Under the pieces are notes generated by a model, which saw nothing but the letters and a program-made list of their open reading frames with translations, was not told where the DNA came from and did not search any database. From Alphaproteobacteria bacterium (GTDB lineage Bacteria; Pseudomonadota; Alphaproteobacteria; JAEULF01): DNA of 33,656 nucleotides. The stretch's first letter is position 1. The number at the start of each line of letters is the position of its first letter. The stretch is taken from contig JAEULF010000414.1 in assembly GCA_016793965.1 (NCBI GenBank), positions 1 through 33,656 of the forward strand. Direction: 5' to 3'. Made by a program: the position numbers and the translations under genes. This document shows, in pieces, positions 16,921 through 25,043 of this stretch.

Positions 16921-17889
16921 ATGGACAGTGCGGTCGCTGACCCTGCGGTGCCGCTGACGGAATTGCGCTGGCCTGGCCCTGCGCCGGCACGCCTTCGCGG
17001 CGCCGCGATCGCCGTCGGCAACTTCGACGGCGCCCATCTCGGTCATCGCGCCGTGATCGAGGAGTGCCGGCGGCATGCCGCCACGTCGGGCGTCGTCACG
17101 TTCGAGCCGCATCCGCGCCAGGTCTTCGCTCCCGACGCGCCGCCCTTCCGGCTGACGGCGTGGCCCGCCAAGGCGCGCCGGCTGGCGAGCTTCGGCGCTG
17201 ACTTCGCGCTGGTCATCGGGTTCGATCGCGCGTTCGCGAGCCGGTCGGCGGAATCGTTCGTCGACGAGGTGCTTGTCGCCCATCTCGGCCCTGCGCATGT
17301 CGTGGTCGGCGCGAACTTCGCCTTCGGCAACGGCCGCCGGGGAACGCCCGATATGCTGCGCGCGCGGCTCGCCGCGCAGGGCATAGGCATGACCTGCATG
17401 GCCCCTGCGACGGGGCCGGACGGACAGGCCTACTCCTCGACCCGCGTCCGTGCGGCGCTCGTGGCTGGCGATCCCGCTGGCGCGGCGGCGCTGCTGGGCG
17501 CTCCTTGGGAGGTCGAAGGCAGGGTCGGCGAGGGCGACCGGCGCGGCAGGGTGCTCGGCTTCCCGACCGCGAACGTGCCGCTGGGCGACCACCTGCGCCC
17601 GCGTTTCGGCGTCTATGCCGTCGAGGCCGGCATCGTCGGCGCGCCAGGCGCGGCGCCGCGCTGGGTGAAGGGCGTCGCGAACATCGGCAGCCGTCCGACG
17701 GTGGGCGGCACGGAGCCGCGCGTCGAAGCCCATCTCTTCGATTTCGCGGAGGACATCTACGGCAAGACGCTGCGCGTCCGCCTGATCGACTTCCTGCGCG
17801 CGGAACGGAAGTTCGACGGTCTCGACGCGTTGAAGGCGCAGATCGCCGCGGACAGCGCCGAGGCGCGCCGTCGGCTCGCCCGCCGATGA
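16921..17889 (+). CDS. ribF: Bifunctional riboflavin kinase/FAD synthetase, 322 aa
   Basis: Converts riboflavin to FMN (kinase, C-terminal) and FMN to FAD (adenylyltransferase, N-terminal). The N-terminal nucleotidyltransferase has GNFDGAHLGH (33-42, the HxGH-type ATP site), TFEPHPRQVF (60-69), NFAFGNGRRGTP (132-143) and SSTRVR (172-177). The C-terminal flavokinase has GRVLGFPTANV (209-219, the PTAN motif), NIGSRPTVGG (254-263), EAHLFDF and LRVRLIDFLRAERKFDGLDAL. The length is typical of bacterial RibF. The start at 16921 gives the expected N-terminus before the first strand. Its TGA overlaps the ATG of a glycosyltransferase gene (ATGA), so the two are probably translated together. In many Alphaproteobacteria ribF lies near ileS, as it does here at a distance of about 3.7 kb. 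Confidence 0.97.
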   Translation: MDSAVADPAVPLTELRWPGPAPARLRGAAIAVGNFDGAHLGHRAVIEECRRHAATSGVVTFEPHPRQVFAPDAPPFRLTAWPAKARRLASFGADFALVIGFDRAFASRSAESFVDEVLVAHLGPAHVVVGANFAFGNGRRGTPDMLRARLAAQGIGMTCMAPATGPDGQAYSSTRVRAALVAGDPAGAAALLGAPWEVEGRVGEGDRRGRVLGFPTANVPLGDHLRPRFGVYAVEAGIVGAPGAAPRWVKGVANIGSRPTVGGTEPRVEAHLFDFAEDIYGKTLRVRLIDFLRAERKFDGLDALKAQIAADSAEARRRLARR

Positions 17890-19868
17890 CGGCGAACGGC
17901 AACCCTGCCGGCGAGATCGCCCGTATCGAGGCCATGCTCGCCGCGCAGGGCGCGAGCGCCGGCCTGCTGCGCCGCCTCGGGAACCTCAAGGAGGAGCGCG
18001 GCGACGTCGCCGGCGCGATCGCCTGCTACAGGCGCGCGACGGAGAGCGCGCCGCATGATGCCGGAGCCTGGTGTGACCTCGCGATCGGGCTCGAGCAGTC
18101 GGGCGACCTCGCCGGAGCGCAGGACGCATTCCGCCGCGCGATCGCCGCAGACGAAAGCTTCGCGGACGCGCACGCCAATCTCGGCCTGCTGCTGCAGCGG
18201 TCCGGCCGGCACCCCGAGGCGGTTGCCGCGCTGGAGCGTGCCGCGTCCCTCGAACCGAGCGCCGCGTCGTTCCACAATCTCGGCAACGCCCAGCGGCTCG
18301 CCGGCGACGGGGCCTCGGCGCTGGCGAGCTATGCCGAGGCGCTGAAGCATGACCCGTCGTCGGCGATCACCGCGACGGCGCTGGCCGATATTCTGGCCGG
18401 GCGCAGCCAGGCGGGTCTTGCCGACGCTCTCTTGCGGCGCGCGCTCGCGGTCGCTCCCAGCATCGGCGTCGCCTTGCGACGCAGCTTGCTGCTCGCCCAG
18501 ATCGAGGACGGCGCGGCAAGCATCGCTGCCCGGCGGACGGCGATCGCCGAGGGCTTCGCGGCCCTCAGGGCCGCCGGGGCGACGATCCGGGACCCCTTCG
18601 CCGAGGTCCCGGGCACGACCTTCTACCTCGCCTATCACGGCGAGAACGACCGTGCGCTGCAGTCCCAGATCGCGCGCTTCTACCTCGATGCCTGCCCGGA
18701 CCTCGGCTGGTCGTCGCCCCATCTCGCAGACCGGGCGAATCGCCCGCGAGGACCGGTGCGGCTGGCGCTGATCTCGGAGAAGTTCCGCAACCATACGGTC
18801 GGCAAGCTGACCCTGGACCTCGTCCGCGCGCTCGATCGCAGCCAGGTCGAGCCGCTGCTGTTCGTCGTGTCGCCCAAGGACGATCCCGTGCAGCGCGCGT
18901 TCCGCGCGACGGCGCCGACCGTTGATCTCGCGCCGGATCTCGCGACGGCCCGCCGGCAGGTGTCCTCTGCGCGCCCGGACGTCGTGCTCTATCCCGACAT
19001 CGGGATGAACTTGCTCACATACTTCATGGCGTTCGCGCGGCTGGCGCCGGTGCAGTGCGTGAGCTGGGGCCACCCCGACACCACGGGCATCCCGGCGCTC
19101 GACTACTTCCTGACCGCCGCGGAACTGGAGCCGGACGATTTTCGCGAGCATTACAGCGAGACGCCGATCGCGCTACCGGCGTTGCCCACCGTCTACCCCC
19201 GCCCCCCCGAGCCGGCAGAGGCGTCGCGCGCCGATCTCGGCTTGCCGGACGACGCTACGCTCTATGTCTGCCCGCAGACGCTGTTCAAGCTTCACCCGAG
19301 CTTCGATGCGGTGCTGGCGTCGATCCTGCGCGGCGATCCGCGCGGCCTGCTGGTTCTGCTCGCGGGGAGCGAGCCGTCTTGGGTCGGCCCGCTCCTCGCC
19401 CGGCTGGGGCGCGCGATGCCCGACGCGGTCGGCCGCGTCAGGGTCCTTCCTGGCCTGAGCTCGGACCGGTTCCTGGCTCTCCTGCGGCTGGCGGACGTCG
19501 TGCTCGATACGCCCGTCTTCGGCGGCGGCAACACCAGCTTCGAAGCGTTCGCCATGGGCGCCGCGGTCGTCACCTGGCCGGGTGCCTTCATGCGCAGCCG
19601 CGTGACCGCCGCGCTCTACAGGCGCATGGGGATCCCAGACGCGATCGTCTCGGGGCCGGAGATGTATGCCGCAACGGCCTTGCGCCTCGGCCGCGACCCG
19701 ACCATCCGCGCGGCGCTGCGCGCGCGCATCGCGGGTGCGCGGCATCGGCTGTTCGATGACGCTGCGGGGGCGCGCGCGCTTGGACGGTTCTGCAAGGCCG
19801 TGGCGGCGGCGCATGCAGCAGGCAAGAGCCTCGGCGGTTGGGAGGACGTGCCGCTCTGGGAAGGCTAG
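17886..19868 (+). CDS. Divergent TPR-containing OGT/SPINDLY-type glycosyltransferase, 660 aa, coupled to ribF
   Basis: Residues about 26-195 carry TPRs (GNLKEERGDVAGAIACYRR, AWCDLAIGLEQSGD, AHANLGLLLQRSGR, FHNLGNAQRLAGD). The catalytic region is about 290-660: LISEKFRNHTVGKL (His303), LYPDIGMNLLTYFMAFARLAP (where the others have a DL-GHT motif), SWGHPDTTGIPALDYFLT, CPQTLFKLHPSFD (Lys468), and DTPVFGGGNTSFEAFAMGAAVVT (541-563) in place of GTTTTCEAL. It is thus a third subfamily, clearly distinct from the seven left-hand genes, and the FKLHPSFD region looks more like classical OGT/SPINDLY. ATG at 17886 overlaps the ribF TGA; a longer open frame inside ribF is shadow. It may have a different substrate or acceptor, or act in flagellin modification with the others. 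No function can be assigned from sequence. Confidence 0.83.
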   Translation: MTANGNPAGEIARIEAMLAAQGASAGLLRRLGNLKEERGDVAGAIACYRRATESAPHDAGAWCDLAIGLEQSGDLAGAQDAFRRAIAADESFADAHANLGLLLQRSGRHPEAVAALERAASLEPSAASFHNLGNAQRLAGDGASALASYAEALKHDPSSAITATALADILAGRSQAGLADALLRRALAVAPSIGVALRRSLLLAQIEDGAASIAARRTAIAEGFAALRAAGATIRDPFAEVPGTTFYLAYHGENDRALQSQIARFYLDACPDLGWSSPHLADRANRPRGPVRLALISEKFRNHTVGKLTLDLVRALDRSQVEPLLFVVSPKDDPVQRAFRATAPTVDLAPDLATARRQVSSARPDVVLYPDIGMNLLTYFMAFARLAPVQCVSWGHPDTTGIPALDYFLTAAELEPDDFREHYSETPIALPALPTVYPRPPEPAEASRADLGLPDDATLYVCPQTLFKLHPSFDAVLASILRGDPRGLLVLLAGSEPSWVGPLLARLGRAMPDAVGRVRVLPGLSSDRFLALLRLADVVLDTPVFGGGNTSFEAFAMGAAVVTWPGAFMRSRVTAALYRRMGIPDAIVSGPEMYAATALRLGRDPTIRAALRARIAGARHRLFDDAAGARALGRFCKAVAAAHAAGKSLGGWEDVPLWEG

Positions 19869-19896
19869 GCCCCGTCGTCGCGCTTGTCGCGCCGCG

Positions 19897-20127
19897 TCAG
19901 CCCCACTTCATCTCGGTCGAGCGGCCGGCCTTGTCTTTCTCCGCCTCGCTCTTTGCCGCCTGCTCGGTGGCACGGCGATGCGGCTCGAACAGCTCGGCCT
20001 CCAGCTCCTTGGCCAGGGCCTCGAGCTCCTCGTCCGTCGCCTTCTCGATCAGGTCGCGAACATCGGCCAGAAGGTCGGCGATCAGCAGCTTCTCAACCCG
20101 TCCGATCAGCTCCTCGCGTGTGCCCAT
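19897..20127 (-). CDS. Small helical charged protein, 76 aa, unknown function
   Basis: I do not recognise this family. The product is dominated by one acidic helix (VEKLLIADLLADVRDLIEKATDEELEALAKELEAELFEPHR) followed by a charged tail ending EMKWG. It has no signal peptide, membrane segment or cysteine. The minus-strand ATG at 20127 follows GGGAAGG at a suitable distance, supporting a real gene. The heptad-like leucine spacing suggests a short coiled coil or helical hairpin. It converges on the glycosyltransferase gene with only 28 bp between the stops. Confidence 0.6.
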   Translation of the reverse strand: MGTREELIGRVEKLLIADLLADVRDLIEKATDEELEALAKELEAELFEPHRRATEQAAKSEAEKDKAGRSTEMKWG

Positions 20128-20213
20128 CGCAACCTTCCCGTCACCGATCGCGGATCGCGCCCGCCTCCCGACTCGCCGCGCGTACCGTGCCTTCGGCGCG
20201 CGAGACCCGTCCC

Positions 20214-20483
20214 TCAGCGCCTCTTGGGACCGACCTCAGGCCGCTGCTTGGCACCGAGAGCGCCGCCGCTCGACGCCGCTGGCTTGGCACCCCGATCCGC
20301 CTTGGCCGTGGCTACCGGCGATGGCCGTGCGGACTCATGCCGCGCCTGGTCGCTCGCCGCCGCGGACGACGATGTCTCAGCCCCGGCGGCCCTCTTCGAC
20401 ACAAGCTCGGCTAGGTCGCGGTAGTGCTGCTTGCGGCGGGCCACCCTAAGGCGGATCTCGTCCTGGAATTCACGGCCCGGCAT
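20214..20483 (-). CDS. Small basic protein with low-complexity tail, 89 aa, unknown function
   Basis: The family is not recognised. The first 33 residues (MPGREFQDEIRLRVARRKQHYRDLAELVSKR) form a plausible basic amphipathic helix. The rest is Ala/Ser/Lys/Pro-rich and likely disordered, ending GPKRR. The ATG at 20483 has a GGGAG about 10 bp upstream that overlaps a 15-bp palindrome. An acid-poor tail like this is seen in small nucleic-acid-binding or secreted-substrate proteins, but nothing here decides. A spurious frame in GC-rich DNA cannot be excluded, although the start context favours a gene. Confidence 0.45.
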   Translation of the reverse strand: MPGREFQDEIRLRVARRKQHYRDLAELVSKRAAGAETSSSAAASDQARHESARPSPVATAKADRGAKPAASSGGALGAKQRPEVGPKRR

Positions 20484-20494
20484 GCATGTGCTCC

Positions 20495-20509
20495 CGGCAA
20501 GTCTTGCCG
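20495..20509. promoter_or_regulatory. Perfect 15-bp palindrome upstream of the 89-aa gene (possible operator)
   Basis: CGGCAAG, a central T, then CTTGCCG: perfect 7-bp arms around one base. It sits about 11 bp upstream of the minus-strand ATG at 20483 and overlaps its ribosome binding site. A dimeric repressor site or a translational hairpin are both possible. The one-base centre argues more for a DNA-binding site than an RNA stem. Confidence 0.35.
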
Positions 20510-20616
20510 ATGGGCGACTTGTCCCGACTGAGCGCTATCGATGCAGGGTGGAAGGGGCGGGGTCAATCGGCAAGAGCGCATAGGCCGGATGAGCGTGCCG
20601 TAGCGGCGCATCCTGC

Positions 20617-21165
20617 CTATTGCGGCAAGGCCCCGCCTTGCACGAGGAGCTCACCGATTCCGAGGATCGACCAGCCCGCGACGATCGCGGCCGCAAGCCA
20701 CATCAGCCACTTGCCGCTGAGGGCGACGGCCTCGTTCAGGCCGGCGAGCTCATTCTTGCGCCACTGCCGCCGGCTGAGTCCCTGGCGGAGCGACCAACCG
20801 AAAGCGAACAGCGAGAAGATCATGGCCGTCACGGGACCGCGCCAATGCCCATCCGCCAGGAGGAGAAGGACATAGACGCCGGGCGGCACCGTCGCGAGAG
20901 CGAAGCATTTCGGGAACCAGAACAGCAGGCCGCCGATCGAGACGCGCGGCTTGACCCGCTTGGCGCGCTCCGCGGCGCGCCTTGACATCGCCTGGTGCCG
21001 CGCCTTATGCGTGCCGGCATGGCGCGCAGAGCGGTAATCGGCGGATCGCGAATTACGACCCCGGTCCTGTGACCGGGATCGGGACTCTTCCCGTTTGTCC
21101 TTCGCGACCTGCCGAAGCCATTGCCTGATGTCGCCGTCCTGTGCCTCGTTCATCGCCGCACCCAT
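20617..21165 (-). CDS. Small membrane protein with charged N-terminal region, 182 aa, unknown function
   Basis: The family is not recognised. Residues 1-75 are soluble and very rich in Arg, Lys and Ser (QWLRQVAKDKREESRSRSQD). They are followed by three probable membrane segments: about 78-104 (LLFWFPKCFALATVPPGVYVL), 111-126 (VTAMIFSLFAFGWSL) and 151-173 (KWLMWLAAAIVAGWSILGI). The start at 21165 is chosen because GGAGG lies five bases upstream on the minus strand. A start at 21153 is a near alternative; the frame upstream of 21165 has no family likeness. The 5' end overlaps the divergent ACT-domain gene. An internal start at 20988 would leave only the membrane part. Confidence 0.6.
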   Translation of the reverse strand: MGAAMNEAQDGDIRQWLRQVAKDKREESRSRSQDRGRNSRSADYRSARHAGTHKARHQAMSRRAAERAKRVKPRVSIGGLLFWFPKCFALATVPPGVYVLLLLADGHWRGPVTAMIFSLFAFGWSLRQGLSRRQWRKNELAGLNEAVALSGKWLMWLAAAIVAGWSILGIGELLVQGGALPQ

Positions 21166-21508
21166 CGCGTCCTCCGGCTCCCCTGGGGTCCTCTCCAAGC
21201 CGGCGGCGTTCGCGTGCTTCGCCGTCCAAGCTGCAGCCGACCCTGGCATGCTGCTCCGGCTCGTCGAGCTGTTCGCCAAGCGCGGGATCGTGCCGCGCCG
21301 GGTCGTCGCAGTCGTCGAGCCCGACGGCACGGAGCTCACGATCGACCTGCAGGTCGATCTCGTGGCGAGCGCCGATGCCGCCGCGTTGTCCCAATCAGCT
21401 TTGCAAGGATCGGGCCTGATGGTTAATGACATTGATCATATGGCGGCGGCCATGCGCGCAATCCCGTTCGTGCGGTCCGTGCTGGTCGCTGCGCCGGCGG
21501 ACGGTTGA
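21128..21508 (+). CDS. ACT-like domain protein, 126 aa
   Basis: Residues about 26-122 look like one ACT-type small-molecule-binding domain: FACFAVQAAADPGMLLRLVE (first strand and helix), a second strand RRVVAVVEPDGTELTIDLQV, then the helix-strand MAAAMRAIPFVRSVLVA, where the family has an R-IP-V-V pattern. Stand-alone ACT proteins usually regulate or bind amino acids. No partner enzyme is next to it. The start is uncertain. ATG 21128 keeps the whole first strand but puts about 38 bp inside the divergent membrane-protein gene and lacks a clear ribosome binding site. ATG 21248 would cut off the first strand. TTG 21095 is also possible. The gene lies 51 bp before ileS and may be co-transcribed with it. 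Confidence 0.65.
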   Translation: MSPSCASFIAAPIASSGSPGVLSKPAAFACFAVQAAADPGMLLRLVELFAKRGIVPRRVVAVVEPDGTELTIDLQVDLVASADAAALSQSALQGSGLMVNDIDHMAAAMRAIPFVRSVLVAAPADG

Positions 21509-21559
21509 GGCCGGCGCGCCGCGGACCCCGATCACCTCAAGACCCAGTGGAAGCAAGCG

Positions 21560-24487
21560 ATGAGCGTCGACTATCGCGACACCGTGTTCCTGCCGAAGAC
21601 CGCGTTCCCGATGCGGGGCTCGCTGCCGACGCGCGAGCCGATCCTTCTCGAGCGCTGGAAGAGCATGGACCTGTTCCGCCTGCTGCGAGAGGAGGCGGCC
21701 GGGCGACCCAAGTTCATCCTGCATGACGGCCCGCCTTACGCGAACGGCCACCTGCACATCGGCCATGCGCTCAACAAGATCCTGAAGGACGTGATCAACC
21801 GCTCGCAGCAGATGCTGGGCAAGGACGCGAACTACGTCCCCGGCTGGGACTGCCACGGCCTGCCGATCGAATGGAAGATCGAGGAGCAGTACCGGGCCGC
21901 GGGCAAGGACAAGGACAAGGTCCCCGTCGTCGAGTTCCGGCGCGAGTGCCGCGAGTTCGCCGCCAAGTGGATCGACATCCAGCGCACGGAGTTCAAGCGG
22001 CTCGGCATCGAGGGCGACTGGGAGCGCCCTTACAGCACCATGGCGTTCGACGCCGAGGCGCAGATCCTGCGCGAGATCCACAAGTTCGCGCTGAACGGCG
22101 GGCTCTACCGCGGCGCCAAGCCTGTGCTGTGGTCGGTCGTCGAGAAGACCGCTCTGGCCGACGCCGAGGTCGAGTACCACGACCATGTTTCCGACACCGT
22201 CTACGTGCGCTTCCCGATCGAGTCGGCGCAGCACCCGGCGCTCAAGGGCACGGCGGCTCTGATCTGGACGACGACGCCCTGGACGCTGCCCGGCAACCGC
22301 GCCATCGCATACGGGCCGGAGATCGCCTATGCGGTCGTCGTGCCCAAGGCCGTCGCCGAGGGAGCGGCTGCGCGCGTCGGCGAGCGCCTGCTAATGGCCG
22401 TGCCGCTCGTGGCATCGACGTGCGCCGCCGCCGGCATCGCGCAGCACGAGGTCGCCGCCACGCTGAGCGCCGCCGACCTCGCGGGCGCCGTCGCGCGCCA
22501 CCCGCTGCGCGGCAAGGGCTACGACTTCCCGGTGAAGCTGCTGCCCGGCGCCTTCGTCACGACCGACCAGGGCACCGGCCTTGTCCACATCGCGCCGGGC
22601 CATGGCGCCGACGACTTCGAGCTCGGCCAGGCGCACGGCGTCGAGGTGCCCTTCACCGTCGAGGAGGACGGCCGCTACGCGCCGACCGTGCCGCTCTTCG
22701 CCGGCAAGGCCGTGTACAAGCCGGACGGCAAGAAGGGCGACGCGAACGCCGCGGTGATCGCGGCGATCGAGGCGGCGGGCGGGCTGCTCGCCAAGGGCCG
22801 GCTTCAGCACAGCTATCCGCATAGCTGGCGGTCGAAGGCCCCGCTCATCTTCCGCAACACGTCCCAGTGGTTCATCTCGATGGAGTCCACCGGGCTTCGG
22901 CAGACCGCGCTGAAGGCGATCGGCGAGACGCGCTGGGTGCCCGGGCAGGGAGAGAACCGCATCCGCTCGATGATCGAGAGCCGGCCGGATTGGTGCGTCT
23001 CGCGCCAGCGCGCCTGGGGCGTGCCGATCGCGCTCTTCGTCTCGAAAAGATCCGGCGAGATCCTGAAGGACGCGAAGGTGCTCGATCGCATCGCCGAAGC
23101 CTTCGAGGCCGAGGGCGGCGATGCCTGGTTCTCGTCGCCGCCGGCCCGCTTCCTCGGCCCCGGCTACGACCCTGCCGAGTGGGAGCAGGTGAAGGACATC
23201 GTCGAGGTCTGGTTCGAGAGCGGCTCGACGCACAGCTTCGTGCTGGAGAAGCGTAACAGCCTCGCCTGGCCGGCCTCGCTTTACCTCGAAGGGTCTGACC
23301 AGCACCGCGGCTGGTTCCATTCGTCTCTGCTCGAGAGCTGCGGCACGCGCGGGCGGGCACCCTATGACGCCGTGCTGACGCACGGCTTCGTGCTCGACCA
23401 GAACGGCATGAAGATGGCGAAGTCCCTGGGCAACGTCGTGGCGCCCCAGGAAGTGTGCTCGCAGTTCGGCGCCGACATCCTGCGGCTGTGGGTCGTCGCG
23501 TCGGACTACAGCGAGGATCTGCGCATCGGGCCGGAGATCCTGAAGCAGCTCAGCGAATCTTATCGCCGCCTGCGCAACACTCTGCGCTGGCTGATCGGTG
23601 CGCTCGACGGCTTCACGCCCGCCGAGCGCGTGCCGGAAGCCGGAATGCCCGAGCTCGAGCGCTGGGTGCTGCATCGCTTGGCCGAGCTCGACAAGCAGGT
23701 GCGCCAGGCTGTCGAGGATTTCGACTTCCATGCCATCTTTCGCGCGTTGCACGAGTTCTGCGCCGTCGATCTCTCGGCCTTCTACTTCGACGTCCGCAAG
23801 GACGTGCTCTACTGCGCGAGCCCCGCAGACCCGGCCCGCCGTGCCTGCCGCACCGTCCTCGACCACGTGTTCTCATGCCTGACCGCATGGCTGGCGCCGA
23901 TCCTCTGCTTCACGGCGGAGGAGGCGTGGCTCGCGCGATCCCTGCCGCCCGGCAGCACCGAGAAGGACAACGGGGACTTCCTGGCGACCGCGGACGCGCG
24001 CGCGCTCGGGAAGGCATCGGTCCACTTGCGCCTGTTCCCCGCCGTGCCCGCAGCGTGGGCCGACGCCGCGCTGGCAGCGAAGTGGGACAAGGTCCGGCGC
24101 GTGCGGCGCGTCGTCACCGGCGCATTGGAGAAGGAGCGCGCGGCCAAGCGCATAGGCTCGAGCCTGCAAGCGGCACCGACGGTGCACGTCCCGGCCGAGC
24201 TTCTTGCAGCGCTCCAGGATGTCGACATGGCCGAGGCGTGCATCGTCTCGGCAATCGCATTGTCGCCAGCTCCGGCGCCGGCCGACGCGTTCCGCCTTGA
24301 GGACGTGGCCGACGTCGCCGTGGTGCCTGGCCTGGCGGCGGGCGACAAGTGCCCGCGGTGCTGGCGAGTCCTGCCGGAGGTCGGCCAGGCGCGGCGGACG
24401 GTCTCGGGGGTTGACTCGGCACGTGCACGGCCCGACCTGTGCGATCGGTGCTCGGATGTCGTGGCATCGGGCGGCGCTGCCGCTTGA
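21560..24487 (+). CDS. ileS: Isoleucyl-tRNA synthetase, 975 aa
   Basis: Charges tRNA-Ile with isoleucine and edits valine. Class I signatures are the PYANGHLHIGH motif (59-69), WDCHGLPIEWKIE, the editing-domain stretch TTPWTLPGNRAIAYGPE, the GSDQHRGWFHSSLL adenylation motif, and KMAKS (618-622, the KMSKS loop with Ala for the first Ser). The C-terminal zinc knuckle has cysteines 931, 934, 961 and 964 (KCPRCW ... LCDRC). The length is normal for a bacterial IleRS with the zinc-binding tail. Start ATG 21560 follows GGAAG. The lspA start lies 28 bp after the stop. Antibiotic-resistant 'type 2' IleRS lacks this architecture, so this is the ordinary enzyme. Confidence 0.98.
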   Translation: MSVDYRDTVFLPKTAFPMRGSLPTREPILLERWKSMDLFRLLREEAAGRPKFILHDGPPYANGHLHIGHALNKILKDVINRSQQMLGKDANYVPGWDCHGLPIEWKIEEQYRAAGKDKDKVPVVEFRRECREFAAKWIDIQRTEFKRLGIEGDWERPYSTMAFDAEAQILREIHKFALNGGLYRGAKPVLWSVVEKTALADAEVEYHDHVSDTVYVRFPIESAQHPALKGTAALIWTTTPWTLPGNRAIAYGPEIAYAVVVPKAVAEGAAARVGERLLMAVPLVASTCAAAGIAQHEVAATLSAADLAGAVARHPLRGKGYDFPVKLLPGAFVTTDQGTGLVHIAPGHGADDFELGQAHGVEVPFTVEEDGRYAPTVPLFAGKAVYKPDGKKGDANAAVIAAIEAAGGLLAKGRLQHSYPHSWRSKAPLIFRNTSQWFISMESTGLRQTALKAIGETRWVPGQGENRIRSMIESRPDWCVSRQRAWGVPIALFVSKRSGEILKDAKVLDRIAEAFEAEGGDAWFSSPPARFLGPGYDPAEWEQVKDIVEVWFESGSTHSFVLEKRNSLAWPASLYLEGSDQHRGWFHSSLLESCGTRGRAPYDAVLTHGFVLDQNGMKMAKSLGNVVAPQEVCSQFGADILRLWVVASDYSEDLRIGPEILKQLSESYRRLRNTLRWLIGALDGFTPAERVPEAGMPELERWVLHRLAELDKQVRQAVEDFDFHAIFRALHEFCAVDLSAFYFDVRKDVLYCASPADPARRACRTVLDHVFSCLTAWLAPILCFTAEEAWLARSLPPGSTEKDNGDFLATADARALGKASVHLRLFPAVPAAWADAALAAKWDKVRRVRRVVTGALEKERAAKRIGSSLQAAPTVHVPAELLAALQDVDMAEACIVSAIALSPAPAPADAFRLEDVADVAVVPGLAAGDKCPRCWRVLPEVGQARRTVSGVDSARARPDLCDRCSDVVASGGAAA

Positions 24488-24515
24488 TCCCCAGCGGTCA
24501 CGGAGGGATTTCGGT

Positions 24516-25043
24516 TTGACGGCGCGTCTGGATCGCATCAAGCGCGCGGCTCCCGTGGCGTTCGGCGGGGCCGGAGCGCGCCATCGCAGGCTCGGCCTGG
24601 GGTTGGCCGCGCTGGTGCTCGTCGCCGACCAGGTCAGCAAATGGTTGATCATGGATGCCGTCCTGGGCACGCCGCGGGCGATCGAGATCGCGCCCTTCCT
24701 GAACCTGGTCTGGGTCTGGAATCAGGGCGTTAGCTTCGGCATGCTGGGCGGCGGCGCGGTCTCGCCCTGGCTGCTGTCGGGCCTGGCCCTGGCCGTTTCC
24801 GTCGCGCTGGCGATTTGGCTAGGACAAGCTGAGACCCGCTTGCTCGGCACTGCGCTTGGGCTTGTCATCGGCGGCGCGGTGGGCAATGTAGTGGATCGGG
24901 TCCGCTTCGGCGCCGTGTTCGACTTCATCGACGTGCACGCGGCGGGATACCACTGGCCGGCGTTCAACGTGGCGGATTCGGCGATAACGGTCGGTGTCGC
25001 GTTGCTGCTGGTGGATTCCCTGCGGCCGCGACCGGCCCAGTGA
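24516..25043 (+). CDS. lspA: Prolipoprotein signal peptidase (signal peptidase II), 175 aa, TTG start
   Basis: Membrane aspartyl protease that cuts the signal peptide of diacylglyceryl-prolipoproteins. Four membrane segments are visible, together with the family motifs DQVSKW (38-43), NQGVSFG (69-75), GGAVGNVVDRVRFG with catalytic Asp127 (119-132), and FNVADSAITVG with catalytic Asp154 (150-160). The TTG at 24516 is chosen because CGGAGGG (24501-24507) lies eight bases upstream and gives a 175-residue protein, the usual size. An ATG-started frame would begin inside ileS. The next gene encodes a lipoprotein, a natural substrate. Confidence 0.95.
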   Translation: MTARLDRIKRAAPVAFGGAGARHRRLGLGLAALVLVADQVSKWLIMDAVLGTPRAIEIAPFLNLVWVWNQGVSFGMLGGGAVSPWLLSGLALAVSVALAIWLGQAETRLLGTALGLVIGGAVGNVVDRVRFGAVFDFIDVHAAGYHWPAFNVADSAITVGVALLLVDSLRPRPAQ

